Shown here: piece by piece, positions 28,900 through 39,619 of the stretch
Layout: each line of letters opens with the position of its first letter
How positions within the stretch are numbered: the first letter of the stretch is position 1
From: Prochlorococcus sp. AG-679-M10
GTDB lineage: Bacteria; Cyanobacteriota; Cyanobacteriia; PCC-6307; Cyanobiaceae
NCBI GenBank assembly: GCA_003210655.1
Contig: QCUQ01000004.1
Location: 1-64,000 of the forward strand
Length of the DNA: 64,000 nt
Direction of reading: 5' to 3'
Notes under the pieces: generated by a model
What the model saw: only the letters and a program-made list of their open reading frames with translations
Databases searched by the model: none
What the model was told of the DNA's origin: nothing
Made by a program: the position numbers and the translations under genes

Positions 28900-29864
28900 A
28901 CTTAAGTAATAAAAACTTTTTTGGAGTAGGAGAAGGTGAATTAATAGAAATTACGTATGAAATGTCCCTTCCTATGCGACTCGATAGGTGGCTAGTAAGC
29001 AAGAGGCCTGAACAGAGTAGAGCAAGAATACAACATTTTATAAACGCGGGATTAGTTCTTGTTAACTACAAAACTGCAAAAGCTAAAACCCCACTAAAAA
29101 CAGGAGATAATATACAAATTTGGATGCCTCCTCCAGAACCTCTCATATATTTAAAGCCAGAAAAGATGAACTTAAATATTCTTTTTGAAGATGAACACAT
29201 CATTGTAATTAATAAACAATCAGGTCTCATAGTCCATCCAGCTCCAGGACATAAATCAGGCACCTTAGTAAATGGACTACTCTTTCACTGTAAAGATTTA
29301 CCTGGAATAAATGGCAAGTTAAGACCTGGGATAGTTCATAGATTAGATAAGGATACCTCTGGCTGTATGGTTGTAGCAAAAAGTCAAGAATCACTTGTCA
29401 ATCTTCAAATACAAATAAAAGAAAAAATCGCTTCAAGAAACTATATTGCCGTAATTCATGGAGTCCCAAATACTTCAGAAGGTAAAATTGTTGGACATAT
29501 AGGTAGAGATAAACTAAATAGATTGAAGTATGCGGTAGTTGATGAAAATTCTGGGAGATATGCATGTACTTATTGGAAATTATTAGAAAGATTAGGTAAC
29601 TATTCATTAATGAGCTTTAAATTAGATACTGGAAGAACTCATCAAATAAGAGTTCATTGTGCACATATCAATCACCCCATTCTTGGTGATCCTTTATATG
29701 GAAGGTGTAAAAAGCTTCCTTGCAAATTGGATGGTCAGGCTTTACATGCTGTAGAGCTTGGACTTTTTCATCCTATAAATGGAGAAGAAATGAAATTTGA
29801 AGCAGAATTACCCCAAGAATTTCAGAAATTATTGAGAGTCTTAAAAAAATCAATTAAGGTTTAA
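28896..29864 (+). CDS. rluD: RluD-type 23S rRNA pseudouridine synthase
   Basis: The 322-residue protein has an N-terminal S4 RNA-binding domain (LDRWLVSKRPEQSRARIQHFINAG). A RluA-family catalytic domain follows, with the active-site Asp in GIVHRLDKDTSG and the later GRTHQIRVH. It isomerises uridines in 23S rRNA, most likely helix 69. It is coupled to rbgA by a 4-base overlap and overlaps the ABC protein gene by 15 bases in convergent orientation. Confidence 0.93.
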   Translation: MNLSNKNFFGVGEGELIEITYEMSLPMRLDRWLVSKRPEQSRARIQHFINAGLVLVNYKTAKAKTPLKTGDNIQIWMPPPEPLIYLKPEKMNLNILFEDEHIIVINKQSGLIVHPAPGHKSGTLVNGLLFHCKDLPGINGKLRPGIVHRLDKDTSGCMVVAKSQESLVNLQIQIKEKIASRNYIAVIHGVPNTSEGKIVGHIGRDKLNRLKYAVVDENSGRYACTYWKLLERLGNYSLMSFKLDTGRTHQIRVHCAHINHPILGDPLYGRCKKLPCKLDGQALHAVELGLFHPINGEEMKFEAELPQEFQKLLRVLKKSIKV

Positions 29865-31445
29865 GGAGCTATTTACTAAAGCTTTTGTAACATTATTCTT
29901 AGGATTAGAAATAACAGTAGCAGAATCCCCTTCTTCAATAATCTGTCCATAATTCATAACTAATAATCTATTACAAAATTTCTTTGCAATGCCTAAATCA
30001 TGAGTAATAAAAATTATAGTTAAATCCATTTTTTCTTGAATCTTTCTAAGTAAATCAAGTATCTCAACTTTTACATATGCATCTAACATATTTACACTTT
30101 CATCGCAGATGAGGATTTTTGGTTTTAGCAATAATGATCTCGCAATTGAAATTCTTTGTAATTGACCACCAGACAATTGATTGGGGTAGGAGTTTAAGAA
30201 TTCAGAATCTGAAGGTAGATTTAAATTTTTTAAAATTTGTTTAATCTCATTTTTAATTTGATAATTATTAGATATTTTTTGAATTAAAAAAATATCCTTC
30301 AAAATATTTTTAATTTTCATTTTTGGATTCAAACTTGAAAAAGGATCTTGGAAAATTATTTGTATATTTTTAAAATTATTAGCCTTTTTTTTATATAATT
30401 CTAAATTTCTATCATAAACTTTTATTTCACCTCCTCTCACCATCAAGAGTCCTACTAAAGCTCTACATAAAGTACTTTTTCCACTCCCAGAAGATCCAAC
30501 AATTCCAAGGACTTCATTTCGATACAATTTAAAACTAACTTCTTTTAAAGCCTTATTCCATTTGGGTCGGAAAATTGAAGAATTTAACTTATACCAATGT
30601 CTCAAATTATTAACCTCTAAAACAACATCATTTTTAGGGGTAATTATTTTTCTTGGCTTCAAAAATATATTTGCTGCATTTACCAATTTCTCTCCAATTT
30701 TTGATTTAGGGGATTTAAAAACTTCTTTTATATTTCCTTGCTCCTGGATTGATCCTTGATCCATTATCACAACTTTTTTACACCACTTTGCGGCAAGATT
30801 AATATCATGACTAATCAAAACCAAAGTAGTTCCAGATTTCTCACATAAGCAAAGAATTTGATTCATAACTTCAAAACTAGTCTTAGAATCCAGACTGGTT
30901 GAAGGTTCATCTGCTATTAATATTTTAGGTTTCAAAGCTAAAGCCATTGCAATTGAAACTCTTTGTCTCATTCCCCCACTAAATTGATGGGGAAATGAAT
31001 CTAATCTTTCAATATCTATTCCTACTTTTCTAAAATTTTCTTCTACTAAATTTTTAATAATTAAAGGGGGATAGTTTTGAAAGTGTGTTTTGAATAATTC
31101 TTTTAAATGATCTCCAACTGTCATTAAAGGATTAAGTTTTTTTATGGAATCTTGATAAATAAATCCAAAATTATTTCTTCTAAATAATTGAATTTGTTTT
31201 TTATCAATTTTAGTTAGATCTTCGCCAGATATTTTTATAAATCCCTCAGTAATTGAACCTTCAGGAAGCATATTTACAATTGTTTTTGCAAATGTTGTTT
31301 TACCGCATCCAGAAGGACCTATTATTGCTAAGTGATCTCCTTTAAACAGATCTAATTTAAAATTTTTTATGGTAGATTTCTGATTAGGACCATATTTGAC
31401 ATTTAGATTCCTGATTTCAACAATTTTGCTTTTATTTATTTTCAT
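29850..31445 (-). CDS. ABC transporter ATPase, two fused ATP-binding domains (Opp/Dpp-like)
   Basis: The protein fuses two ABC ATPases of the peptide/nickel (DppD-DppF) type. The first has Walker A GPSGCGKT, signature FSGGMRQRVSIA and Walker B ILIADEP. The second has GSSGSGKS, LSGGQLQRISIA and ILICDES. The ORF track starts 38 codons earlier at 31559, but that extension is hydrophobic and overlaps the relA/spoT start. The ATG at 31445 (MKINKSKIVEIRNL) gives a normal 531-residue protein. No permease or binding-protein gene is adjacent, so the cargo cannot be told from context. Confidence 0.88.
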   Translation of the reverse strand: MKINKSKIVEIRNLNVKYGPNQKSTIKNFKLDLFKGDHLAIIGPSGCGKTTFAKTIVNMLPEGSITEGFIKISGEDLTKIDKKQIQLFRRNNFGFIYQDSIKKLNPLMTVGDHLKELFKTHFQNYPPLIIKNLVEENFRKVGIDIERLDSFPHQFSGGMRQRVSIAMALALKPKILIADEPSTSLDSKTSFEVMNQILCLCEKSGTTLVLISHDINLAAKWCKKVVIMDQGSIQEQGNIKEVFKSPKSKIGEKLVNAANIFLKPRKIITPKNDVVLEVNNLRHWYKLNSSIFRPKWNKALKEVSFKLYRNEVLGIVGSSGSGKSTLCRALVGLLMVRGGEIKVYDRNLELYKKKANNFKNIQIIFQDPFSSLNPKMKIKNILKDIFLIQKISNNYQIKNEIKQILKNLNLPSDSEFLNSYPNQLSGGQLQRISIARSLLLKPKILICDESVNMLDAYVKVEILDLLRKIQEKMDLTIIFITHDLGIAKKFCNRLLVMNYGQIIEEGDSATVISNPKNNVTKALVNSSLNLN

Positions 31446-31500
31446 AATTTTGTAGCAAAATTCTCTAGTCCTAAATAAAATAAATCTAAAGTAACATAAT

Positions 31501-33810
31501 ATGGCTGAGGCAACTGCGAATTCAAAAGAAAAAAATGAAATTAAAGTTTCAACAATCATTTTGCCTGAAAATAAAAATTATGAAAGTGAATCTTTGAAGT
31601 ATGAGATAAATATTCCTAATTGGCTTCTTGAGATTATTCAAAACTATGAAGTATCAAATAAAAAAAATGATTCGAATCAAGATCTTATAGGAAAAGCTTT
31701 CAAACTTGCTTATGCAGCTCATAATGGACAACTTCGGGCAAGTGGAGAGCCATATATAATTCATCCCATAGCTGTTGCAGATCTGCTTAAAGAAATAGGC
31801 GCAAGTTCATCAGTTATAGCTGCAGGCCTATTACATGATGTTGTTGAAGACACAGGAATTGCTCTTTCAGAGATAGAAGTTAATTTTGGCTTAGAAGTAA
31901 AAGTACTTGTAGAAGGTGTAACTAAATTAGGAGGTATTCACTTTAATAATAGAACTGAAGCACAGGCTGAAAATCTTAGAAAAATGTTCTTAGCTATGGC
32001 AAGCGACATAAGAGTTGTTTTAGTTAAACTTGCAGATCGACTACATAATATGAGAACAATTCAATGGCTTAATGAAGAGAGAAAAGAGAGAATTGCAAGA
32101 GAAACGAGAGAAATATATGCCCCTTTAGCAAATAGGTTAGGAATAAATAGATTTAAATGGGAATTAGAAGATCTAGCATTTAAATTTCTTGAACCAGAGG
32201 AATATAAAAATTTAAAAGATCAAATTGCCGTTAAAAGAAGTGATAGAGAAAAAAGGTTAAACGTTACCTTAAATTTGATGAAGGAAAACTTAGTCTCTTC
32301 AGGTTTAGGAAATTTTGAAATTACGGGAAGACCAAAACATCTCTATGGTATTTGGAGCAAAATGGAAAGACAACAAAAACAATTTAGCGAGATTTATGAC
32401 GTTGCTGCTTTAAGAATTATTGTTAGCAATTCAGATAGCTGTTACAAAGCTTTAGCAGTCGTTCATGATACTTTTAGGCCAATTCCTGGAAGATTTAAAG
32501 ATTATATAGGTTTACCAAAACCAAATGGTTACCAGTCCTTGCATACCTCTGTGATCGGAAGACATAGGCCTATTGAAGTTCAAATAAGAACGAGTTCAAT
32601 GCATCAAATTGCAGAATTCGGAATAGCTGCACATTGGCAATATAAAGAAGGCGGTTCACCTGCATCTAGTAATGCAGAAAGATTTAATTGGCTTAGACAA
32701 TTAGTAGAGTGGCAACAAGAAGGTAATGAGAAAGACCATAATGACTATCTAGCCTCTATAAAAGAAGATTTATTCGATGAAGAGGTATTTGTGATTACAC
32801 CAAAAGGAGATGTTGTTGGTCTAAGGAAAGGATCTACTGCAATTGATTTTGCTTACAGAATACATTCAGAAATAGGCAATCATTGTAATGGAATAAGAAT
32901 CAATGAAAAGCTATCTCCTCTATCTACATCATTACAAAATGGGGACTTTGTAGAAATTTTGACTAATAATAATTCAACTCCAAGCCTAGATTGGTTGAAC
33001 TTTGTAGTTACTCCAACCGCAAAAAATAGAATTCGGCAGTGGTATAAAAAAAGCCATAGAGATGAAACTATTAAGAGAGGAAAAGATCTGCTTGAAAAAG
33101 AGATTGGTCGTAATGGATTTGAATCATTAATTTCAAGTGATGCCATGAAAAAAGTTGCTCATCGATGCAATTTAAAAACGACTGAAGATCTACTAGCATC
33201 ATTAGGATTTGGGGGCTTAACTTTACATCAAGTCTTAAATAGATTAAGAGAAGAGATTAAAATACAAACAGAAGAAATTAAAAATGAATCTAACGAAGAA
33301 TTAGCAAGATCTCTTATAAATAAAAATAATTCAATAGCAACCAAATCTCATGCAACTAATAAATCACCAATCACTGGGGTCGAAGGCTTAGATTATAGAA
33401 TTGGAAAATGCTGCAGTCCACTTCCTGGGGAAGAAATAATTGGAACTGTCTCACTAGGTAATCACGGTATCACTATTCATAGAAGAGATTGTGAGAATGT
33501 TATCCCAATACCAATAGAGAGAAGATTACCTGTTGCATGGAACCAAGAGAATAAGATTCTTGACAATAAGTTTCCAATTCAACTCAGAATAGAAGTTATA
33601 GATAGAGTAGGGGTCCTAAAAGATATTCTTATGAGATTATCTGATAAAGGAATAAATGTTAGCGATGCAAATGTAAAAACCGCTTTTGGTAAACCTGCAA
33701 TAATTAATTTATGTGTTGGTCTAGAAAGTTATAGTCAACTACACAAAACTATTGATCAAATTAAATCAATGGCTGATGTATTAGATATTGCAAGGGTAGG
33801 AATAAGTTAA
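31501..33810 (+). CDS. spoT: RelA/SpoT-family (p)ppGpp synthetase/hydrolase
   Basis: The 769-residue protein has all long-RSH domains in order. The HD hydrolase has GLLHDVVEDTG near residue 118. The synthetase has RPKHLYGIWSKM and RFKDYIGLPKPNGYQSLHT. The TGS domain has VFVITPKGDVVGLRKGSTAIDFAYRIHSEIG. The zinc-finger-like CC region (KCCSPLPGEEI) and an ACT domain come last. It makes and degrades the stringent-response alarmone. Both catalytic halves look intact. It is divergent from the ABC gene across 55 bases. Confidence 0.96.
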   Translation: MAEATANSKEKNEIKVSTIILPENKNYESESLKYEINIPNWLLEIIQNYEVSNKKNDSNQDLIGKAFKLAYAAHNGQLRASGEPYIIHPIAVADLLKEIGASSSVIAAGLLHDVVEDTGIALSEIEVNFGLEVKVLVEGVTKLGGIHFNNRTEAQAENLRKMFLAMASDIRVVLVKLADRLHNMRTIQWLNEERKERIARETREIYAPLANRLGINRFKWELEDLAFKFLEPEEYKNLKDQIAVKRSDREKRLNVTLNLMKENLVSSGLGNFEITGRPKHLYGIWSKMERQQKQFSEIYDVAALRIIVSNSDSCYKALAVVHDTFRPIPGRFKDYIGLPKPNGYQSLHTSVIGRHRPIEVQIRTSSMHQIAEFGIAAHWQYKEGGSPASSNAERFNWLRQLVEWQQEGNEKDHNDYLASIKEDLFDEEVFVITPKGDVVGLRKGSTAIDFAYRIHSEIGNHCNGIRINEKLSPLSTSLQNGDFVEILTNNNSTPSLDWLNFVVTPTAKNRIRQWYKKSHRDETIKRGKDLLEKEIGRNGFESLISSDAMKKVAHRCNLKTTEDLLASLGFGGLTLHQVLNRLREEIKIQTEEIKNESNEELARSLINKNNSIATKSHATNKSPITGVEGLDYRIGKCCSPLPGEEIIGTVSLGNHGITIHRRDCENVIPIPIERRLPVAWNQENKILDNKFPIQLRIEVIDRVGVLKDILMRLSDKGINVSDANVKTAFGKPAIINLCVGLESYSQLHKTIDQIKSMADVLDIARVGIS

Positions 33811-33828
33811 TTTAACCTTAGAAGAATT

Positions 33829-34281
33829 TTAAGATGCTGTTTTTTTTATTTTTCTTTTATAAAGCAGAAAAACAATGATTCCTGAAATAGAAGCTAATAA
33901 AAATCCAACTAATGCTGAACCCAAAATTAACCTTAATGAAAAAACACTTCCTTTTTCCCATAATTCTTCAATCATCAAATTTTTATCAAAAACAATATCT
34001 GGTGAATTTTTTAGCAAAAATGAACCAACTTTATAATTGAAAAAATATAGAGGTACATAAGTAAATGGATTACTTATCCAAGTACCAATTGCAGCAAGAA
34101 AAAGATTTCCTTTCGCAACTCTTGCTAAAAATAATCCTAATAAAGTTTGAAAACCAAAGAAAGGAAAGCATCCGCAAAATACCCCAACAGCTACTCCCTT
34201 TGCATTAAAAGAGGGAGTACCATCTTGTTTCAAAAATAATGATAGAATTTTTTTATATTGAAGATTCTTTATCAACTTCAT
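33829..34281 (-). CDS. DUF2062 membrane protein
   Basis: The 150-residue protein has three or four hydrophobic segments and matches the DUF2062 pattern (AVGVFCGCFPFFGFQTLLGLFLARVAKGN, then GTWISNPFTYVPLYFFNYKVG). The function of the family is unknown. It lies convergent to spoT and divergent from mnmE, and appears monocistronic. Confidence 0.85.
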   Translation of the reverse strand: MKLIKNLQYKKILSLFLKQDGTPSFNAKGVAVGVFCGCFPFFGFQTLLGLFLARVAKGNLFLAAIGTWISNPFTYVPLYFFNYKVGSFLLKNSPDIVFDKNLMIEELWEKGSVFSLRLILGSALVGFLLASISGIIVFLLYKRKIKKTAS

Positions 34282-34347
34282 TCTGAAATCACAATCAAGA
34301 AAGTTTTCTTTGATAAGCCTACTTAATTATCCACAGCATAGTGAGAG

Positions 34348-35730
34348 ATGGAATCAATTATCGATACTGAGGATACAATAGCAGCAATAGCTTCGGCTAT
34401 AAGTCTAGGTAAAGGAGGAATTGCAGTTATAAGAGTATCAGGGGAAGAAGCAATAAATTCCTGTAAAAATATTGTAGAAACAAAATCTAAATATGCTTGG
34501 GAGTCTCATAGAGTTTTTCATGGCTTTATAAAAGATAATTTAGAAAATAAATTGATAGATGAAATTTTAATTACAGTTATGAATTCTCCTAATAGTTTCA
34601 CTGGAGAAGATATTGTTGAATTGCACTGCCATGGAGGAGTAATTGTTGTAAATAAAGTGATGGAGACATTGTTATCAAATAATACTGGAGTAAGGATTGC
34701 AAATCCAGGAGAATTTAGTCAAAGAGCATTTCTTAATGGCAAAATAGATTTAACTCAAGCAGAATCAATTAATCAATTGATTAATGCAAAAAATCTTAAA
34801 TCAGCAGAAATAGCTTTTAATGGAGTAAAGGGAGAAATAAAGAAAAAAATTGATATTATTAAAAATGATTTAATCGAGCAATTATCAGAAATAGAAGCAA
34901 GAGTAGACTTTGAAGAGGATTTTTCAGAGTTTAATTATCATGAATTTTCTAGAAATATTAAAATTATAAAAGAAAAAATAGAAATCCTTATAGAAAATTC
35001 AAAAAGGGGGGCGCATATTCATAATGGAATATCAATTGCTCTTATTGGCAAAACTAATGTTGGGAAAAGTTCTCTTTTAAATCTTCTCTCAAAAAAAGAA
35101 AAAGCAATAGTTACTAGTATTCCAGGAACGACTAGAGATATAATAGAAGTGAATTTGACTATAAAAGATATACCAATAAAAATAATAGATACCGCTGGCA
35201 TTAGAGAAACAGATGAATATATAGAAAATATTGGAATTGAAAAAAGCTTTGAAATGATTCAAAACTCAGACTATATAATCTATTTATATAGTCTTGAAGA
35301 AGGATTAAATAAGGATGATGAGAAAATTATAAGCAAAATTCCACAAGAAAAATTAATTACGATCTTGGGTAATAAAAAAGATTTAATTGATTCAAAAAAA
35401 GTAAATAAAAAAAATTTATCGAACTCTGTTTTAATGAGTATTAAAAATGATGAAGGAGAAAAAGAATTAGTCGAAAAGATAGTTAAAAAATGTGGATCAA
35501 AAGAATTTGAAAATATAGATATTTTTTTAAATGAAAGACAAATATCAAACCTAACTGATTGCCTAAAAAATTTAAATGATACTTATCCAATAATTACTAA
35601 TAAATTACCCTTCGATTTATTATCAATTGAAATTAGAGATGGAATAAAAAACTTATCGAGAATTACAGGTCAAGAATTAACTGAAGATCTACTAAATAAT
35701 ATTTTTTCCAAATTTTGTATAGGTAAATAA
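34348..35730 (+). CDS. mnmE: tRNA modification GTPase MnmE (TrmE)
   Basis: The 460-residue protein has the N-terminal folate-binding domain ([24 protein letters not shown]). The inserted G domain has [19 protein letters not shown] and DTAGIRE, and the C-terminus FCIGK is strictly conserved. With MnmG it builds the C5 modification on wobble U34 of several tRNAs. K+-dependent dimerisation is typical of the family. It is monocistronic. Confidence 0.97.
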   Translation: MESIIDTEDTIAAIASAISLGKGGIAVIRVSGEEAINSCKNIVETKSKYAWESHRVFHGFIKDNLENKLIDEILITVMNSPNSFTGEDIVELHCHGGVIVVNKVMETLLSNNTGVRIANPGEFSQRAFLNGKIDLTQAESINQLINAKNLKSAEIAFNGVKGEIKKKIDIIKNDLIEQLSEIEARVDFEEDFSEFNYHEFSRNIKIIKEKIEILIENSKRGAHIHNGISIALIGKTNVGKSSLLNLLSKKEKAIVTSIPGTTRDIIEVNLTIKDIPIKIIDTAGIRETDEYIENIGIEKSFEMIQNSDYIIYLYSLEEGLNKDDEKIISKIPQEKLITILGNKKDLIDSKKVNKKNLSNSVLMSIKNDEGEKELVEKIVKKCGSKEFENIDIFLNERQISNLTDCLKNLNDTYPIITNKLPFDLLSIEIRDGIKNLSRITGQELTEDLLNNIFSKFCIGK

Positions 35731-35804
35731 ATTTTCATTAAAATACATAAATACATAAAGTAAATTTTAAAAGTTAAAGTAGAATTTAATCTTATTCAAA
35801 TTTA

Positions 35805-36671
35805 GTGGATTTATACTCTCCAAATATTTCTAGAATTATTGATGATTGGATTGAAGAAGATATCGGTAAAGGTGATCTAACATCTTCTGCGATTACCAAA
35901 AACATAGGAAAAGCCCATTGGATAGCAAAAGAGGAAGGAATATTTTGTGGTGTTGGAATAATAAAAGAAATTTTAAAAAAAATTGACGAAAAGATAGAGT
36001 GCAATTTTTTTATTAATGATGGTGAAAAATTTTTGAAGGATCAAAAGCTTCTTGAACTAAATGGCCCTTCAAGAAGTCTCTTGGCAAGTGAAAGAATAAG
36101 TCTCAATATCTCAATGCATTTATCGGGAATCTCAACTTATACAAAAAATATTGTAGATATTCTGAAAGGTACAAATATAAATTTAGCAGATACAAGAAAA
36201 ACTACTCCTGGTTTAAGAATATTTGAAAAGTATGCTTTTAAATGTGGTGGTGGTATTAATCATAGAATGGGATTATATGATGCTGCAATGATTAAAGAAA
36301 ACCATATTGCATGGACTGATAACTTGAAAAATGCAGTTGAAAAAATTAGATTAAATACTCCCTTTACAACTCATATTATTATTGAAGCAGAAGATATGAA
36401 GCAAGCAAAAGATGCAGTTCTAGCAGGTGCAGATAGTATTTTGTTAGATGAATTTAATCCTGAATTACTTAAAAAAGGCATTAAAGAATTAAGAGAGTTA
36501 TCAACAAATAACTCTAATAGAACAATTAGGAATGATTTAATCATAGAGGTATCTGGAATTAATCCAATAAACATTAGTAACTATTTAATTGATGGAATTG
36601 ATTTGATTTCAACAAGTTCTGCGATTACTAAAAGTAATTGGATTGATTTTAGTATGCGTTATATTAATTAA
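35805..36671 (+). CDS. nadC: Nicotinate-nucleotide pyrophosphorylase (quinolinate phosphoribosyltransferase)
   Basis: The 288-residue enzyme converts quinolinate and PRPP to nicotinate mononucleotide in NAD synthesis. The motifs ADTRKTTPGLRIFEKYAFKCGGGINHRMGLYDAAMIKENH and the C-terminal EVSGINPINIS are those of NadC. GTG start. It precedes argS by 27 bases. Confidence 0.96.
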   Translation: MDLYSPNISRIIDDWIEEDIGKGDLTSSAITKNIGKAHWIAKEEGIFCGVGIIKEILKKIDEKIECNFFINDGEKFLKDQKLLELNGPSRSLLASERISLNISMHLSGISTYTKNIVDILKGTNINLADTRKTTPGLRIFEKYAFKCGGGINHRMGLYDAAMIKENHIAWTDNLKNAVEKIRLNTPFTTHIIIEAEDMKQAKDAVLAGADSILLDEFNPELLKKGIKELRELSTNNSNRTIRNDLIIEVSGINPINISNYLIDGIDLISTSSAITKSNWIDFSMRYIN

Positions 36672-36698
36672 ATGACTCGAATAGAATTTGAATAATTC

Positions 36699-38510
36699 AT
36701 GCAGACAATTTTTAAAGAATTAACTAAAAGCTTTGAAGAAACCCTTCTAGAAAGTCTTATAAAAAATGAAAAGAAAGAAGAATTTGAAAAAATACGTAAA
36801 AATCTAATTAATCAAGCATCTAAAGAGGAGTTTGGTGATTATCAATGTAATATATGTCTGGTTTTATCTAAGATTTATAAAAGTAACCCTAGAGAAATTG
36901 CTATTGCATTTATTGAGACCCTTAAAGAAAATAAAAAGATATCTAATTTGTGTGAAAATTTAGAAATTGCGGGACCAGGTTTTATAAATATTAAATTAAA
37001 AAATAAAGTTTTTATTGAAGCAATAAAATCTAATATTAAATGCCCTAGAGCTGGTGTGCCTTTATCCCATAAAAATAATAGTCATTCCCAAAAAAAAGTT
37101 ATCGTAGATTTTTCAAGTCCTAATATTGCTAAAGAAATGCATGTGGGTCATCTAAGATCAACAATTATAGGAGATTCGATCTCAAAAATTTTCGAATTTA
37201 GAGGATATATCGTTTTAAGACTAAATCACATTGGAGATTGGGGTACACAATTTGGAATGCTTATTACTCAGCTTAAAGATTTATATTCAAGTGATCTTAG
37301 AGAAATAGATAGAATTAAAATAAGTGATTTAGTTGAATTCTATAAAGCTTCAAAAAAAAGATTTGATAATGAAACAGAATTTCAAAAGAGATCAAGAGAA
37401 GAGGTTGTTCAATTACAAAGTGGAGATAAAAAATCAATTGAAGCATGGAAATTATTATGTAATCAATCAAGAAAAGAGTTTGATCAAATCTATAAAACAT
37501 TGAACATAAAAATTAAGGAAAGAGGAGAATCCTTTTATAATCCGTTTTTAAAATCAATAATTGAGGATTTAAAATACAAGAGAATTTTAGTAGAAGATCA
37601 AGGCGCTAAATGTGTTTTTCTTGATGGCATGACTAATAAAGAAGGTAATCCATTACCACTTATTATTCAAAAAAAAGACGGAGGGTTCAATTATGCAACT
37701 ACTGATCTTGCTGCTCTAAAATATCGATTTAATAAGGAACCTTATGGCGATAATGCATCTAGAATTATTTATGTAACAGATCATGGTCAATCCAATCATT
37801 TTGCAGGAGTTTTTCAAGTTGCAAAAAGAGCTAATTGGATCCCTAAAGATTGTGAAGTAAATCACGTCCCATTCGGGCTAGTACAAGGTATTGATGGTAA
37901 AAAACTTAAAACAAGAGAGGGAGATACCATAAAACTAAAAGATTTATTATCAGAGTCAGTAAAAAGAGCAAAAGAAGATCTATTAAAAAGATTAGAGAAC
38001 GAAAGTCGTTTTGAAAATGATGATTTTATTTTAAATACTTCAAAAGTTATTGGAATCGGAGCAGTAAAATATGCTGATTTAAGCCAAAATAGAATCACAA
38101 ATTATCAATTTAGTTTTGAAAAGATGCTTTCTCTTAATGGAAATACGGCGCCTTATCTTTTGTATACACTTGTAAGAATTTCAGGAATTAATAGAAAAAA
38201 TAATATGACTGATGAGACTATAAATTTGGAATCTATTTCATATAGCCATGATTTAGAATGGAAGCTTATAAGGAAATTACTTAAATTTGATGAAGTTATT
38301 ATTTCGATAGAAAAAGACTTAATGCCAAATAGACTTTGTAATTATCTGTTTGAATTATGTAAGACTTTTAATAGATTTTATGATCAAGTTCCTATTCTTA
38401 AGGGAGAAATAGATACAAAGATTTCAAGACTTACATTATGTGCTTTAACTGAAAAGACTTTAAAATTAAGTTTAGAGCTTCTTGGAATTGAAACCTTAGA
38501 GAGAATGTAA
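36699..38510 (+). CDS. argS: Arginyl-tRNA synthetase
   Basis: The 603-residue class I synthetase has the N-terminal tRNA D-loop domain, the HIGH equivalent in [13 protein letters not shown], the [10 protein letters not shown]-like stretch ([13 protein letters not shown]) and a C-terminal anticodon-binding domain. The KMSKS position reads [11 protein letters not shown], the usual relaxed form of ArgRS. Its stop overlaps the ATG of the HisC-like gene by one base (TAATG). Confidence 0.97.
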   Translation: MQTIFKELTKSFEETLLESLIKNEKKEEFEKIRKNLINQASKEEFGDYQCNICLVLSKIYKSNPREIAIAFIETLKENKKISNLCENLEIAGPGFINIKLKNKVFIEAIKSNIKCPRAGVPLSHKNNSHSQKKVIVDFSSPNIAKEMHVGHLRSTIIGDSISKIFEFRGYIVLRLNHIGDWGTQFGMLITQLKDLYSSDLREIDRIKISDLVEFYKASKKRFDNETEFQKRSREEVVQLQSGDKKSIEAWKLLCNQSRKEFDQIYKTLNIKIKERGESFYNPFLKSIIEDLKYKRILVEDQGAKCVFLDGMTNKEGNPLPLIIQKKDGGFNYATTDLAALKYRFNKEPYGDNASRIIYVTDHGQSNHFAGVFQVAKRANWIPKDCEVNHVPFGLVQGIDGKKLKTREGDTIKLKDLLSESVKRAKEDLLKRLENESRFENDDFILNTSKVIGIGAVKYADLSQNRITNYQFSFEKMLSLNGNTAPYLLYTLVRISGINRKNNMTDETINLESISYSHDLEWKLIRKLLKFDEVIISIEKDLMPNRLCNYLFELCKTFNRFYDQVPILKGEIDTKISRLTLCALTEKTLKLSLELLGIETLERM

Positions 38511-39619
38511 TGAATGAATTTGATCAAATAAATAATCTTTCACCTCTCCCAAGAAAGCAAATAATAAATATGCAATCTTATTCTGCACCTTTAGAAAACA
38601 GAAGAAATTTATTGCGTTTAGATTTTAATGAAAATACTTTAGGTCCCAGTCAAAAAGTTTATGAAGCTATCAAAGATATTAATTTAAATCAAATTTCAAT
38701 CTATCCAGAATATAACTTATTAAAAAAATTTGTATCGAATCACTATTATGAATCAAGGCAATTTGACTCTGAAGAGATAGGTTTGTTTAATGGAGCTGAT
38801 GCTGCAATAAATGCGATATTTAATTCTTTTGGCGACAGGGATGAAATATTTCTGACCACAAACCCCACTTTTGGTTATTATTCTCCTTGTTCTGAAATAC
38901 AAGGTATGAGAAAAATAACTTGTGCCTACGAAGGAGAAAACTTTCTATTCCCAATAAAGCGATTTAAAGAAAAAATTATTAAATATAAACCTAAATTAAT
39001 ATTTATTTGTAATCCAAATAATCCTACTGGTACTGTTGTAAGTGCTCAAGAAATAATTAAATTAGCAAATTTGAATAAAAATTCATTAATTGTCGTTGAT
39101 GAACTTTATGAGAAATTTAACGGAGATAGTCTTCTTCCAGTAATAGACTTTAAAAAAATTAAAAATATAGTCGTTATTCAATCCCTTTCAAAGACTGCTG
39201 GTTTAGCTGGTTTAAGAATTGGCTTTGCGTTCGGACATAAAAGCATAATGCAATATATCAACAAAGTGACAGGACCTTACGATGTGAACAGTTTTGCTGT
39301 TACTGCTGCATTAGCTGCTCTAAATGATAAATCTTATATAGATAATTATGTTTCTGAAGTAAAAAAAGCGAGAGTATTAATTAAGAAGAAATTTGAATCC
39401 ATAGCAATTAGGAAACATTTTGGTGGAGGAAATTATTTTTTAATTTGGCCAAAAAATAATCCTGAAATTTTGACAAGACAAATGAGAGAAAAGGGTATCT
39501 TAATAAGAGAGATGAAAAACAAAAAAGATATTGAGAATTCAATAAGGGTTAGTATAGGAACTCAAGAACAAATGAGTCTTTTCTGGAATACTTATAAAAA
39601 ATTAGATCTTAATAATTAA
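38510..39619 (+). CDS. hisC: Histidinol-phosphate aminotransferase-like PLP enzyme
   Basis: The 369-residue fold-type I aminotransferase has RLDFNENTLGPS at the N-terminus, ICNPNNPTGT, the Asp in VVDELYEKF and the PLP lysine in QSLSKTAGLAGLRIGFAFG. That matches HisC or a closely related aromatic aminotransferase. Prochlorococcus carries several aminotransferases of this type, so the exact reaction is uncertain. It is coupled to argS (1-base overlap) and overlaps the MBL gene by 4 bases. Confidence 0.75.
   Translation: MNEFDQINNLSPLPRKQIINMQSYSAPLENRRNLLRLDFNENTLGPSQKVYEAIKDINLNQISIYPEYNLLKKFVSNHYYESRQFDSEEIGLFNGADAAINAIFNSFGDRDEIFLTTNPTFGYYSPCSEIQGMRKITCAYEGENFLFPIKRFKEKIIKYKPKLIFICNPNNPTGTVVSAQEIIKLANLNKNSLIVVDELYEKFNGDSLLPVIDFKKIKNIVVIQSLSKTAGLAGLRIGFAFGHKSIMQYINKVTGPYDVNSFAVTAALAALNDKSYIDNYVSEVKKARVLIKKKFESIAIRKHFGGGNYFLIWPKNNPEILTRQMREKGILIREMKNKKDIENSIRVSIGTQEQMSLFWNTYKKLDLNN

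Noticed and set aside
31446-31559. N-terminal 38-residue hydrophobic extension of the ABC protein
   Set aside because: It overlaps the relA/spoT start in antisense; the internal ATG gives the normal family N-terminus.
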